Shown here piece after piece: positions 5,664 through 11,599 of a stretch of DNA of 14,536 bases. The notes below the pieces were generated by a model. It was given only the letters and a program-made list of their open reading frames with translations, did not search any database and was not told the origin of the DNA. The stretch lies in the NCBI GenBank assembly GCA_007376745.1, contig VMGU01000008.1, positions 1 to 14,536 on the forward strand. Direction: 5' to 3'. The DNA is from Parcubacteria group bacterium Athens0714_26 (GTDB taxonomy: Bacteria; Patescibacteriota; Minisyncoccia; UBA6257; 02-FULL-45-10c). The position numbers and the translations under genes were made by a program. Numbering within the stretch: position 1 is the stretch's first letter; each line of letters begins with the position of its first letter.

Positions 5664-6024
5664 AAAGAATATAATAATTTTAATCATTTTAATATTGGTG
5701 GTTGCGGCAATTACCGGATTTTTTATTAAAAATAAACCCGGAACTGGTAAGGAGGGGATTATTCTTTATTACGGCGCGGAATGCCCGCACTGCGTTAAAG
5801 TCGAAGATTTTATAAAGGCAAATAAAATAGCGGAGAAAGTGTCTTTTGTGGAAAAGGAGGTTTCCTATAACCAAATTAATGCGGCTGATCTCGGCAAAAA
5901 AGCCGCCAGTTGCGGATTAGCGACTAACAGCATAGGAGTTCCTTTTCTTTGGGATGGCTCAAGGTGTATTACCGGCGATATTGATGTTATTAATTTCTTT
6001 AGGCAAAAAGCCGGTATAAATTAG
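5656..6024 (+). CDS. Membrane-anchored thioredoxin/glutaredoxin-like protein (CPHC)
   Basis: Residues 5-24 form one very hydrophobic N-terminal segment after MNKK, so the protein is probably anchored with its domain outside the membrane. The domain begins at about residue 34 (GIILYYGAECPHC), with the redox motif C43-P-H-C46, which has the same PH dipeptide as DsbA and suggests an oxidising dithiol. V95-P96 (GVPFLW) matches the cis-proline that faces the active site in thioredoxin folds. Extra cysteines are C86 and C104. The domain is only about 90 residues, closest in size to glutaredoxin or a minimal thioredoxin. It begins in a leader-ORF overlap and ends 1 nt before the next gene, a polytopic protein with an exported CPVC, so the pair probably passes electrons or disulfides across the envelope. 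The reaction direction is inferred. Confidence 0.8.
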   Translation: MNKKNIIILIILILVVAAITGFFIKNKPGTGKEGIILYYGAECPHCVKVEDFIKANKIAEKVSFVEKEVSYNQINAADLGKKAASCGLATNSIGVPFLWDGSRCITGDIDVINFFRQKAGIN

Positions 6025-6025
6025 T

Positions 6026-6535
6026 ATGAAAAAAATATTTTTAAGCCTTATTTTTTCTTTTCTGGCGGGGATTTTATCCGTTTCTTCGGCGTATGCTTTT
6101 TGTCCGGTCTGCGTCGTGGCAGTTGGCGCGGGAGTCGGGCTGGCGAGGTGGCTTGGTATTGACGATTCAATCAGTGGCCTGTGGATTGGAGGACTTATGG
6201 TGTCGGTTATAACGTGGACTCTTGATTGGTTTAATAAAAAGAATATTAATTTTAGAAGTAGGCGGACAATTACCGTTCTGGGATATTATCTTATTTTGTT
6301 GGCGCCTTTGTATTGGATAGGAGTAGCAGGGCATCCATTTAACAAACTTTGGGGAATTGATAAAATTCTTTTAGGCGTTATTGTAGGGAGTGTGTTTTTC
6401 TTATTGGGCGGACTTTGGTATTCATATTTAAAAAAGAGAAACAACAATCAAGCTTATTTCCCTTTTCAGAAAATTGTTATGCCCGTGGGCGCGCTGGTTA
6501 TACTAAGTTTTATTTTTTATTTCATAACTAAATAA
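6026..6535 (+). CDS. Polytopic membrane protein with N-terminal CPVC motif
   Basis: A signal-like segment (residues 2-24, ending SAYA) is followed directly by F-C26-P-V-C29, a GAGVGLARWLGIDD stretch, and about four membrane segments (near 50-67, 83-100, 114-134 and 149-166). The CPVC pair would lie at the outer membrane surface next to the first helix, a good position for a thiol-disulfide exchange partner of the CPHC protein encoded 1 nt upstream. I recall proteins with C-P-V-C-x-V-A-V-G-A-G followed by an RWLGIDD-like stretch in CPR and archaeal genomes, annotated only as hypothetical. The family has no established function that I can state. It is not DsbB, DsbD/CcdA or VKOR by visible motifs. 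The next gene starts 4 nt after the stop, so the three genes form one operon. Confidence 0.7.
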   Translation: MKKIFLSLIFSFLAGILSVSSAYAFCPVCVVAVGAGVGLARWLGIDDSISGLWIGGLMVSVITWTLDWFNKKNINFRSRRTITVLGYYLILLAPLYWIGVAGHPFNKLWGIDKILLGVIVGSVFFLLGGLWYSYLKKRNNNQAYFPFQKIVMPVGALVILSFIFYFITK

Positions 6536-6539
6536 TCTT

Positions 6540-7127
6540 ATGGAAAATCAGGAAAACCAAAATTTAATAAAAAACGTTAATGATTTAATTGAAAAAGCCG
6601 ATAAGATGAAGAAACAAGAGAAGATGGATTTGTCTTCGGACGAGGATTTGAGCATTGCCATTATGAATCTGGTCAGTATTGAGGAGCATTTCTTTTTCAC
6701 CGGCGCGAAAACCGGCAAAACCGAATATTATGATTTGCTTAAAGATGTCCGGGAAATTCGCAAGGTTTTACTTAAAAAAATAATTAAAGAATATGAGGGA
6801 GAGGTGTGGTGTATTTCCAAGCACCTGCTGGCAGCTTCAATGCGTCTTATGGAAGTAGGCACTAAACAACTCGGTATGGGTAAAAAAGACGAAGCAGCCG
6901 AGTTATTCCAAAAAGCATACGACTTATACTCTTTATTCTGGGGATTAAATATGAAATTGATTAAAACTAGTGATATAAAACGCATAGATGAAAATGCCAT
7001 AAATAAGCATGACTATGAGAAAGGGGGCTTACTTGCCGATAGGCACAGCCAGCCAGTCAGTCAGCGTGGTTTTTTGGGTAAGCTTGGAGATTTGGTGAAA
7101 AAAGCCATTGATTGCTGTATTGAATAA
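6540..7127 (+). CDS. Soluble helical hypothetical protein, third gene of the redox operon
   Basis: This is a 195-residue protein, predicted largely helical and without a signal peptide. A charged N-terminal helix (about 5-30) is followed by a strongly protein-family-like core: DLSIAIMNLVSIEEH (36-50), FFFTGAKTGK, EYYDLLKDVREIRKVLLKK, EGEVWCISKHLLAASMR (86-102) and a KAYDLYSLFWGLN helix (125-137). E48, E49 and H50 on one helix and E88, C91 and H95 on another are placed so that they could bind a metal or haem in a helical bundle, but this is speculation. The tail ends IDCCIE with a C192-C193 pair. I recognise the core as recurrent in CPR genomes, without a named function. It is the last gene before a terminator, co-transcribed with the CPHC and CPVC proteins. 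Confidence 0.7.
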   Translation: MENQENQNLIKNVNDLIEKADKMKKQEKMDLSSDEDLSIAIMNLVSIEEHFFFTGAKTGKTEYYDLLKDVREIRKVLLKKIIKEYEGEVWCISKHLLAASMRLMEVGTKQLGMGKKDEAAELFQKAYDLYSLFWGLNMKLIKTSDIKRIDENAINKHDYEKGGLLADRHSQPVSQRGFLGKLGDLVKKAIDCCIE

Positions 7128-7152
7128 ATAAAATTAAATAAATTAAAAAGGT

Positions 7153-7176
7153 AAAGGACGCCGCGGGGCGTCCTTT
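7153..7176. terminator. Intrinsic terminator, probably shared by convergent genes
   Basis: AAAGGACGCC (7153-7162), loop GCGG, GGCGTCCTTT (7167-7176) form a 10-bp perfect stem followed by ATTTG on the plus strand. On the minus strand the stem is followed by ACCTTTTT. It ends the redox operon and probably also the convergent minus-strand gene at 7195-7377. Confidence 0.8.
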
Positions 7177-7194
7177 ATTTGTCTACAAATACAA

Positions 7195-7377
7195 CTATCT
7201 GTAGACGGGGGTTTTGATTGGTCGCCTGCAATGGGTGCAGACAGGCCCTACTATTAGTGAGTTACTCTCTATTCTTGCGTTACAGCAAGAGCTTTTTTTG
7301 GGCTTTAGTCCTTTCTCTCTCTTGTTTGAGATATGCATCACTGTTTTAAGACAACTTGCTATACCCATTATACTCAT
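7195..7377 (-). CDS. Small zinc-ribbon-like protein (60 aa)
   Basis: The minus-strand ORF has the best translation signal in the window: AAGGAGG at 7392-7386, 8 nt before ATG 7377. A near-consensus promoter lies 64 nt upstream. The protein has a basic first half and a cysteine-containing second half with C31-C32 and C47-x2-C50 (CCNARI, then PVCTHCRRPI), plus C9. Two knuckles about 15 residues apart would suit one zinc ion in a ribbon fold, though the first knuckle is CC and not C-x2-C. Such small zinc ribbons can bind nucleic acid or protein, but I cannot name a family. It converges on the redox operon with a shared terminator. An open frame on the opposite strand (7214-7399) lacks these signals and is the shadow. 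Confidence 0.7.
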   Translation of the reverse strand: MSIMGIASCLKTVMHISNKREKGLKPKKSSCCNARIESNSLIVGPVCTHCRRPIKTPVYR

Positions 7378-7385
7378 AATTCTAA

Positions 7386-7392
7386 CCTCCTT
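7386..7392 (-). promoter_or_regulatory. Strong Shine-Dalgarno (AAGGAGG) of the zinc-ribbon-like gene
   Basis: A seven-base match to the anti-SD lies 8 nt before ATG 7377 on the minus strand. It is notable because most genes here have no recognisable SD, and it decides both strand and start for this ORF. Confidence 0.8.
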
Positions 7393-7447
7393 ATATTAAG
7401 TTAAAAAATTAAATTATAAATGTGCGGATTGATTCAAATACTTATGT

Positions 7448-7475
7448 ATTATAGCAGATTTTTTAGATAAGTCAA
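7448..7475 (-). promoter_or_regulatory. Near-consensus sigma70 promoter of the zinc-ribbon-like gene
   Basis: The minus strand reads TTGACT (7475-7470), a 16-nt spacer ending TGC, then TATAAT (7453-7448), with an extended -10. The predicted start is near 7441, giving a leader of about 64 nt that contains the SD. This is the best promoter match in the window. Confidence 0.75.
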
Positions 7476-7555
7476 ATTTTAATAAGCTGGATTCAAGTTA
7501 CCAACGCAATGCGGAGTATAATTATAAAGAATAATTTAAAGGTCGCAGTGGTGTA

Positions 7556-7564
7556 TGGTAAAAT
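7556..7564 (+). promoter_or_regulatory. Extended -10 (TGGTAAAAT) giving a leaderless mRNA
   Basis: The predicted transcription start, 7 nt after the hexamer, is exactly the A of ATG 7571. The element is identical to 5603-5611. Another TATAAT-like sequence near 7518 could drive a longer transcript. Confidence 0.55.
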
Positions 7565-7570
7565 TTTATT

Positions 7571-7825
7571 ATGATAATAAACAAACAAAAATTTTCTTCA
7601 TTGTCTGCCGTAATCGCGGGGGCTATGTATATAGCTTGCGCTTTATTTGTGGCAATTTTTCCTAATCTCAGCGCTGATCTTGTGGGATGGCTTACGCACT
7701 CGGATTCAATCGAGAGGAGTATTACTTTAGGGGGAACGGTGGCGGGACTGATTGAGGTGGTGATTTATATTTATATTGCCGCGCGGCTTTTCGCGTGGGC
7801 TTTTAATAAATCAGTAAGCAAGTAA
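7571..7825 (+). CDS. Two-helix membrane protein, DUF5676-like
   Basis: This 84-residue protein has two hydrophobic segments, about residues 12-32 (AVIAGAMYIACALFVAIFP) and 52-76 (LGGTVAGLIEVVIYIYIAA), joined by a short loop with H43 (WLTHSD). The order of a YIACAL-type first helix, FP, a short His-containing loop, a TLG-start second helix and a final FAWAFN matches my recollection of the DUF5676 family of small inner-membrane proteins, which have no known function. No Shine-Dalgarno is present, and the transcript appears to begin at the ATG. A strong terminator follows about 50 nt after the stop, so this is probably a single-gene unit. Family assignment is by pattern memory and should be treated as tentative. 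Confidence 0.7.
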   Translation: MIINKQKFSSLSAVIAGAMYIACALFVAIFPNLSADLVGWLTHSDSIERSITLGGTVAGLIEVVIYIYIAARLFAWAFNKSVSK

Positions 7826-7875
7826 AGATAGATAAAATTTATAACAGAAACAGAAAGAACGGAAGAAAGAATTTA

Positions 7876-7913
7876 AAAACCCAAAATACGCCGATAAGCG
7901 TATTTTGGGTTTT
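7876..7913 (+). terminator. Intrinsic terminator after the DUF5676-like gene
   Basis: A perfect 16-bp stem, AAAACCCAAAATACGC (7876-7891) with 7898-7913, and loop CGATAA. The right arm ends in GGGTTTT. It is the longest hairpin in the window. Confidence 0.85.
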
Positions 7914-8039
7914 ATGACAATTTTACTACTGGGGTATATTTACGACCGCGCTCGAACCCACTTTTCTTTTAGAGCAGGTGGAGGATTCCTAATGATGCTA
8001 CTCGGATGGGGCGGCTTCCTTTATTATTACGCGCTCTGA
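7914..8039 (+). CDS. Possible small membrane protein (41 aa)
   Basis: ATG 7914 to TGA 8037-8039 encodes 41 residues with a hydrophobic start (MTILLLGYIYDRA) and a Gly-rich hydrophobic half (AGGGFLMMLLGWGGFLYYYAL). That composition is typical of tiny membrane proteins and unlikely in random AT-rich DNA. Against it, the ATG follows the T-tract of the upstream terminator with no gap, and there is no promoter or Shine-Dalgarno, so it would need terminator read-through. The stop codon ends where the 40-bp repeat begins. Confidence 0.35.
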   Translation: MTILLLGYIYDRARTHFSFRAGGGFLMMLLGWGGFLYYYAL

Positions 8040-8078
8040 AAGATTATTTGTTTAAAGAATGTGCTGTATAATATATAA
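8039..8078 (+). repeat. 40-bp promoter-bearing repeat, left copy (inverted partner at 10118-10157)
   Basis: The 40 bases starting AAAGATTATTTG and containing GCTGTATAATATATAA match the reverse complement of 10118-10157 at 39 of 40 positions; the only difference is at 8061 (G here, A in the other copy). Similarity stops abruptly at both ends. TATAAT (8067-8072) can act as -10 for the gene at 8171, with a predicted start near 8079. Just after it, GCGCA (8081-8085) and TGCGC (8095-8099) can form a 5'-end hairpin. Confidence 0.8.
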
Positions 8079-8170
8079 AAGCGCAAGGCATCAATGCGCT
8101 TAATCATAGTTGATTCTAAAGGTCGAGAGTAAACACAATATTATAAATTGATAAGGTAATAATTAACATT

Positions 8171-8347
8171 ATGAATAAGAGAAAAATTATTGGGGTTGTT
8201 ATCGTTATTTTTGGTCTAATTATGGTCGGTGGGAGCATGGGGTCGGTGGCGCAGTACGGTGTCGCCGCTCCAATCTCAATGTCTTTGATTGTTATTTTTG
8301 GATTGGCATTAATTTTTTGGGATAAAATGAAAACCTGGCTTAGCTAA
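8171..8347 (+). CDS. Two-helix small membrane protein (58 aa)
   Basis: ATG 8171 to TAA 8345-8347 encodes 58 residues. MNKRK is followed by a hydrophobic helix (about 6-25, IIGVVIVIFGLIMVGGSMG), a short loop (SVAQYGVAAPIS) and a second helix (about 38-51, MSLIVIFGLALIFW), then a basic DKMKTWLS tail. The positive ends suggest both termini are inside. The gene has a promoter in the 40-bp repeat, a leader of about 90 nt with a 5' hairpin, AAGG 15 nt before the start, and its own terminator at 8352-8378. These signals support a real gene. I recognise no family. It converges on the large glycoside-hydrolase-like gene, which is driven by the other copy of the same repeat. Confidence 0.65.
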   Translation: MNKRKIIGVVIVIFGLIMVGGSMGSVAQYGVAAPISMSLIVIFGLALIFWDKMKTWLS

Positions 8348-8351
8348 ACAA

Positions 8352-8378
8352 AAAAGCCCCCATAAAATCGGGGCTTTT
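8352..8378. terminator. Bidirectional terminator between convergent genes
   Basis: AAAAGCCCC (8352-8360), a nine-base loop, GGGGCTTTT (8370-8378). Runs of A on the left and T on the right make it work in both directions, for the 58-residue protein gene (plus) and the 8404-10077 gene (minus). Confidence 0.85.
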
Positions 8379-8403
8379 CGTTTACTAAATCTGTCTTTAC
8401 ACT

Positions 8404-10077
8404 TCACTTTATAAATTTATACCATTGGCTTATTACTTCCTCCGCCGGCTTGCCGCGCACATTATATTCTTTGGTTAATGGAAAATCATCAGGCCAATAG
8501 GTAAATGGATAGGTTCCTATAATATAAGAAGTTTCCGCGACATTTTTCATTATCGCTTCAAATCCCATTGCCTGTTCTTCCAGATCAAGTTTGTATTTGT
8601 CGGAATAAGGTTCCCAAAGGGCGGTTGCCGCGTCATCAATTCCTACTTTGCCGGTTAATCCTCCGTCAACGCTCGGATAAGCAACTTGTTGAAGAATAAT
8701 CGGTTTTCCATATTTTTCGTATAACGGTTTTAATCTTAAATCAAAAATTCTTTTAGCATTGGCATTTAATTCTTCCTGTGTTGGGTTGTTTTTGTCAGTA
8801 AGGCCAACCCACCAGCTAATGCTAATAAAATCAGCTTGTTCCATAAACGGCACGCTATCTGCGTTTGGCCAGATATCCGGGATATTACTTTCAATTTCTC
8901 CGCCAATGAAAAGACCGCGGCCAAACTTTCCTTTATAAGCGGATTTTACCCTGCTATAAATTGCTTCCAATCTTTCTTTGTAATCCGCAGGCCTTTTGTC
9001 GGGCGGCGCTCCCACCGCCACCCAGTCGCCGGTGATAACCAAATATTCAACATTGTACTTATTCGCCTTATCTACAAAATACATCGCGTATTTTTCATAC
9101 TCGCTAAACCAGACATTCCACCATTCTTTGGAAAAACTTGCTTTGCTGGTATCGGCGCAGCAGATCTGGGGCATCATATTAACCTTAAAGCCGTCGGCTT
9201 TCATCTTATTTAAATGAAAATCCAATTCATCGTTAGAATAAGTATGGCCGAAGCCTTCAGAAGTGATTATTGGAACGGGATTTATCTGTTTGTAATCCCA
9301 CGGAGGAGCTATTTCAATCCATTGAAATCCTTTTTCCTTTAAACGCGCGTGAGTATTGTTTAGCAAGTCAAAAAAGTTGCCCCACCAGAAGTCAACAAAC
9401 AGCGCTCCCTTTTGATATTTTTCATTATTAACTCTTGAAGCAAACGCAATCTTCCCCGCGTCTGTGGGTATTGTCGGCATTACAAATTCTCCTTTTAGAA
9501 GCCATCGCCATTTTTCAACCACATCTTTAATTTCTTTTAGTTCTTTTTCAACTAAAACCTTGCGCGATACTGTTTTTGAATCCGGGGAAAATTCCTCTGC
9601 CCCGACAAAGCCCCAATTATTACGCAAATATTTATAACGAATTTCTTCATTTTTAAAATCTCTCAAGTCTGCTTTTAGATACCAGATATTTCCAGCTTTT
9701 TTCTCCATTTTAAAATTTCTTCCCTGCGCATTCAGTCCTTCACCAATGTCAAGATAAATTATTGTATGGCTGGGGGTATTTTCAGGAACTTGGACAGTAA
9801 AAGCGATGGTGTAAGGATTGCTGACGGTTGTGTTTGTCGGTTTGGCCTGTTTTGTCGGAGCCGAGTTAGTTTCTTGCTTTGTAGAAGGCGTTCCTTCAGT
9901 TGATGAAGTTGATGGCAATCCCGGCAAGTTAATTTTTGGCATTTGTATTCCGCCCTCACACCACGGTGGCATCGGCCACGGTCCTTGAGGAGGACACGCT
10001 TTAAATACGAACATCACCGCAGTCGCGACGACAAATAAGCCAACGGCGCTAACAATTGAAATTAAAAATGTTTTCAT
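8404..10077 (-). CDS. Secreted or anchored TIM-barrel glycoside-hydrolase-like protein with starch-binding-like domain
   Basis: This 557-residue exported protein has an N-terminal signal or anchor (6-25), a Ser/Thr/Pro/Gln linker (about 55-87), a beta-sandwich region at about 88-178 (YTIAFTVQVPENTP, YLDIGEGLNAQG, IWYLKADLRDF, IRYKYLRNNWG) resembling CBM20-type starch-binding modules, and a TIM-barrel region at about 200-557. Barrel landmarks are GFQWIEIAPPW (250-260), FHLNKMKADGFKVNMMPQI (287-305), VEYLVITGDWV (343-353), GLFIGGEIES (388-397), ADFISISWW (415-423) and KPIILQQVAYPS (458-469). The layout suggests clan GH-A families such as GH53 or GH113. Where those have Glu at the ends of strands 4 and 7, this protein has D351 and Q463/Q464, so it may be a binding protein or use other residues. 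It has no Shine-Dalgarno; the promoter lies in the 40-bp repeat at 10118-10157. Family-level identity is uncertain. Confidence 0.7.
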   Translation of the reverse strand: MKTFLISIVSAVGLFVVATAVMFVFKACPPQGPWPMPPWCEGGIQMPKINLPGLPSTSSTEGTPSTKQETNSAPTKQAKPTNTTVSNPYTIAFTVQVPENTPSHTIIYLDIGEGLNAQGRNFKMEKKAGNIWYLKADLRDFKNEEIRYKYLRNNWGFVGAEEFSPDSKTVSRKVLVEKELKEIKDVVEKWRWLLKGEFVMPTIPTDAGKIAFASRVNNEKYQKGALFVDFWWGNFFDLLNNTHARLKEKGFQWIEIAPPWDYKQINPVPIITSEGFGHTYSNDELDFHLNKMKADGFKVNMMPQICCADTSKASFSKEWWNVWFSEYEKYAMYFVDKANKYNVEYLVITGDWVAVGAPPDKRPADYKERLEAIYSRVKSAYKGKFGRGLFIGGEIESNIPDIWPNADSVPFMEQADFISISWWVGLTDKNNPTQEELNANAKRIFDLRLKPLYEKYGKPIILQQVAYPSVDGGLTGKVGIDDAATALWEPYSDKYKLDLEEQAMGFEAIMKNVAETSYIIGTYPFTYWPDDFPLTKEYNVRGKPAEEVISQWYKFIK

Positions 10078-10117
10078 AATATTATTTTCGTTTGGGGAAG
10101 CACTTCAAAATCTGACA

Positions 10118-10157
10118 TTATATATTATACAGCATATTCTTTAAACAAATAATCTTT
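10118..10157 (-). repeat. 40-bp promoter-bearing repeat, right copy (inverted)
   Basis: Read on the minus strand this is the same 40-bp sequence as 8039-8078 with one mismatch. Its TATAAT (10129-10124) predicts a transcription start near 10117, giving a leader of about 40 nt before ATG 10077. Both copies point inward and enclose 2.1 kb with two convergent genes. Confidence 0.8.
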
Positions 10158-10246
10158 TTTGTTTTTGCGCACGCCAGACTTTTTAATCTTAAAGGAAAAG
10201 AAAATTTTTCTGCGAGGCAGTACCGTTTCGCGGCACGGCGGCGGGG

Positions 10247-10320
10247 TGGAGCGAGTAAGGGGAATCGAACCCCTGTCATCAGCTTGGAAAGCTGAGGTAA
10301 TGCCATTATACGATACTCGC
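10247..10320 (-). tRNA. tRNA-Gly(TCC)
   Basis: On the minus strand, acceptor GCGAGTA (10320-10314) pairs perfectly with TACTCGC. The anticodon arm TCAGC-TTTCCAA-GCTGA carries anticodon TCC, and the T-arm GGGG-TTCGATT-CCCC is standard. CCA is encoded (10249-10247) after discriminator T. The D-stem has one T-T mismatch. The CTCAGC-x-TTCCAAGCTGA core is characteristic of bacterial tRNA-Gly(TCC). Confidence 0.95.
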
Positions 10321-10400
10321 TTTAGGTTTTGGCTGAAATTAAATTTAGATGCGCTTATCACATCAAGCGTGTTCGACTTTTGAGTCGATGAGCCAGAGGA

Positions 10401-10429
10401 TTGATTATTAACGAACTCATCTTTATAAT
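10401..10429 (+). promoter_or_regulatory. Sigma70 promoter for a near-leaderless mRNA
   Basis: TTGATT (10401-10406), 17-nt spacer, TATAAT (10424-10429). The predicted start at about 10436 is 2 nt before ATG 10438. Having both hexamers at ideal spacing makes this one of the two best supports for leaderless starts in the window. Confidence 0.65.
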
Positions 10430-10437
10430 AAATTTAA

Positions 10438-11064
10438 ATGAATTTTGGTCAAGTCAGCCTTACAAAAAAGGTTTTGAGGGTCATCTTATATTTGGCTATT
10501 TTAGCGCTACTCTATTTTTTCGTAAGATACTTTATTAATAGGGGTTCTGTGCCGGATGATTTTATTGAAGCTCGCAGACAAAGCTCCGTCATTGCGTCGC
10601 AAATTGTGAGAGGTATAGAGAGCTCTCTTAGTAACTTAGACCTTATTGCCGAGAATGATAGGAATTATAATTTTCATAAAGCTCTGGGCCTTGTTTATTT
10701 GGAACAAGATAAAGCCAAGGAGGGAAAAGCCGAAGCTCTCAAATTAAATAAGCAATTAAATGTAATGGCGTCGGCGGTCCCGTTTATAAAGCCAGAGGGA
10801 GCCCGCAACGCCGCGCTTGGCTCGGTCAGCGAGGAAGTTTCACTGATAAGTCATCTGATTAATTATGACAGTTATTTTAGCGGGCTTTTGGATACGCTTA
10901 AATTAAAATTCTCCGGAGACATTAGCTATGATTCCTCCGATGTGCAGACGCTTATCCAAAATATGAATTCGGAAGCAAAAGAAATAAATAAATTAAACGA
11001 TTCTTTTAACAATAAAATGGCGGAATTTGATAAAATCATCAGCGACAGTTACAGTTTTCTATAG
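10438..11064 (+). CDS. Membrane-anchored helical hypothetical protein (208 aa)
   Basis: It has a short cytoplasmic N-terminus (MNFGQVSLTKKVLR), one transmembrane helix at about residues 15-32, then a mostly helical, charged region of about 175 residues that would lie outside the membrane. Helices such as IASQIVRGIESSLSNLDLIAE (51-71), KALGLVYLEQDKAKEGKAEA (81-100) and a C-terminal coiled-coil-like part (NSEAKEINKLNDSFNNKMAE) give the look of a long helical bundle. There are no cysteines or catalytic motifs. I recognise no family; pilus-accessory or envelope-scaffold roles would fit the architecture but are guesses. It is a single-gene unit with a good promoter ending 8 nt before its ATG, located between tRNA-Gly and tRNA-Pro. 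Confidence 0.65.
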   Translation: MNFGQVSLTKKVLRVILYLAILALLYFFVRYFINRGSVPDDFIEARRQSSVIASQIVRGIESSLSNLDLIAENDRNYNFHKALGLVYLEQDKAKEGKAEALKLNKQLNVMASAVPFIKPEGARNAALGSVSEEVSLISHLINYDSYFSGLLDTLKLKFSGDISYDSSDVQTLIQNMNSEAKEINKLNDSFNNKMAEFDKIISDSYSFL

Positions 11065-11144
11065 AGACGAACACTAAAGCTTTTCGTATAGTTTTATTAA
11101 GTGTCGGGACACGATGGTGGTTTATGGTAGCGTTAAATATTAAT

Positions 11145-11215
11145 CGGAGCGTAGTATAGTGGTAGTATACATGCTTTGGGAGCATGTGATCCGAGTTCGA
11201 TTCTCGGCGCTCCGA
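11145..11215 (+). tRNA. tRNA-Pro(TGG)
   Basis: Acceptor CGGAGCG pairs with CGCTCCG, anticodon arm CATGC-TTTGGGA-GCATG has anticodon TGG, and T-arm CCGAG-TTCGATT-CTCGG is intact. C1-G72 and the TTTGGGA loop are typical of bacterial tRNA-Pro. CCA is not encoded (discriminator A is followed by CAA). Confidence 0.95.
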
Positions 11216-11295
11216 CAAAAAGAGACCTTATTATTGCCTCGTTTTCTTTTTCTGTATATATTTATAAAAGCGGTTGGATTGTCTTTAATATCTCC

Positions 11296-11367
11296 CTCCC
11301 CGTAGTTCAACGGATAGAATAGCTCCCTTCTAAGGAGTAGATCGAGGTTCGATTCCTCGCGGGGAGA
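11296..11367 (+). tRNA. tRNA-Arg(TCT)
   Basis: Acceptor CTCCCCG pairs with CGGGGAG, anticodon arm GCTCC-CTTCTAA-GGAGT carries TCT, and T-arm CGAGG-TTCGATT-CCTCG is perfect. It reads AGA codons. CCA is not encoded (discriminator A is followed by CAA). Confidence 0.95.
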
Positions 11368-11393
11368 CAAAAGCTCGGCCAAACAAATTTTCG

Positions 11394-11420
11394 TTGAAAA
11401 ATTAAAAATTTTAATATAAT
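11394..11420 (+). promoter_or_regulatory. Probable promoter of tRNA-Phe
   Basis: TTGAAA (11394-11399), a 15-nt spacer and TATAAT (11415-11420) lie 27 nt before the mature tRNA 5' end. The spacer is short, so the -35 is tentative; the -10 is a perfect match. Confidence 0.4.
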
Positions 11421-11447
11421 ATCAAATTATTAATTAATAAAATCAGC

Positions 11448-11522
11448 GCCGCGGTAGCTCAGTGGTAGAGCGCAGCCCTGAAGAGGCTGGCGTCGTCAGT
11501 TCGATTCTGACCCGCGGCACCA
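11448..11522 (+). tRNA. tRNA-Phe(GAA)
   Basis: Acceptor GCCGCGG pairs with CCGCGGC, D-arm GCTC-AGTGGTA-GAGC is standard, anticodon arm CAGCC-CTGAAGA-GGCTG carries GAA, and T-arm GTCAG-TTCGATT-CTGAC is perfect. Encoded CCA is at 11520-11522. Its last 18 bases up to the first C of CCA recur at 11600-11617. Confidence 0.95.
11503..11520 (+). repeat. tRNA-Phe 3' end, first copy of an 18-bp direct repeat
   Basis: GATTCTGACCCGCGGCAC (T-arm, acceptor strand, A73 and C74) recurs exactly at 11600-11617, 97 bp downstream. Duplication of a tRNA 3' end is the usual trace of site-specific integration into a tRNA gene. Confidence 0.85.
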
Positions 11523-11523
11523 A

Positions 11524-11598
11524 TTCGACAAGCTCATGGTCAGCGTGTTTGTCTTTATAGTAGTGGTCGATTTATTATTTTATCCTGAGCCCGTCGAA
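11524..11598. repeat. REP-like imperfect palindrome between the tRNA-tail repeats
   Basis: TTCGACAAGCTCA (11524-11536) and TGAGCCCGTCGAA (11586-11598) are inverted copies matching at 11 of 13 positions. The cores TTCGACAAGCTCA and TGAGC-x-x-GTCGAA resemble a palindromic repeat I recall in many bacterial intergenic regions. The 49-bp middle contains no ORF. Its ends sit almost exactly inside the duplicated tRNA tail. Confidence 0.65.
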
Positions 11599-11599
11599 G

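Noticed and set aside
7214..7399. Plus-strand open frame opposite the zinc-ribbon-like gene
   Set aside because: The minus strand has a strong Shine-Dalgarno, a consensus promoter and a cysteine pattern; the plus frame has none of these.
8836..9217. Two plus-strand open frames inside the glycoside-hydrolase-like gene
   Set aside because: They are shadows on the opposite strand of a continuous 557-residue coding sequence with clear domain landmarks.
10322..10400. Hairpin TCGACT-TTTG-AGTCGA downstream of the tRNA-Gly 5' end
   Set aside because: It is a 6-bp stem without a T-tract and without a gene that would need a terminator there.
11140..11382. Minus-strand open frame of about 80 codons
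   Set aside because: It runs antisense through tRNA-Pro and tRNA-Arg, so its composition is explained by the tRNA genes.
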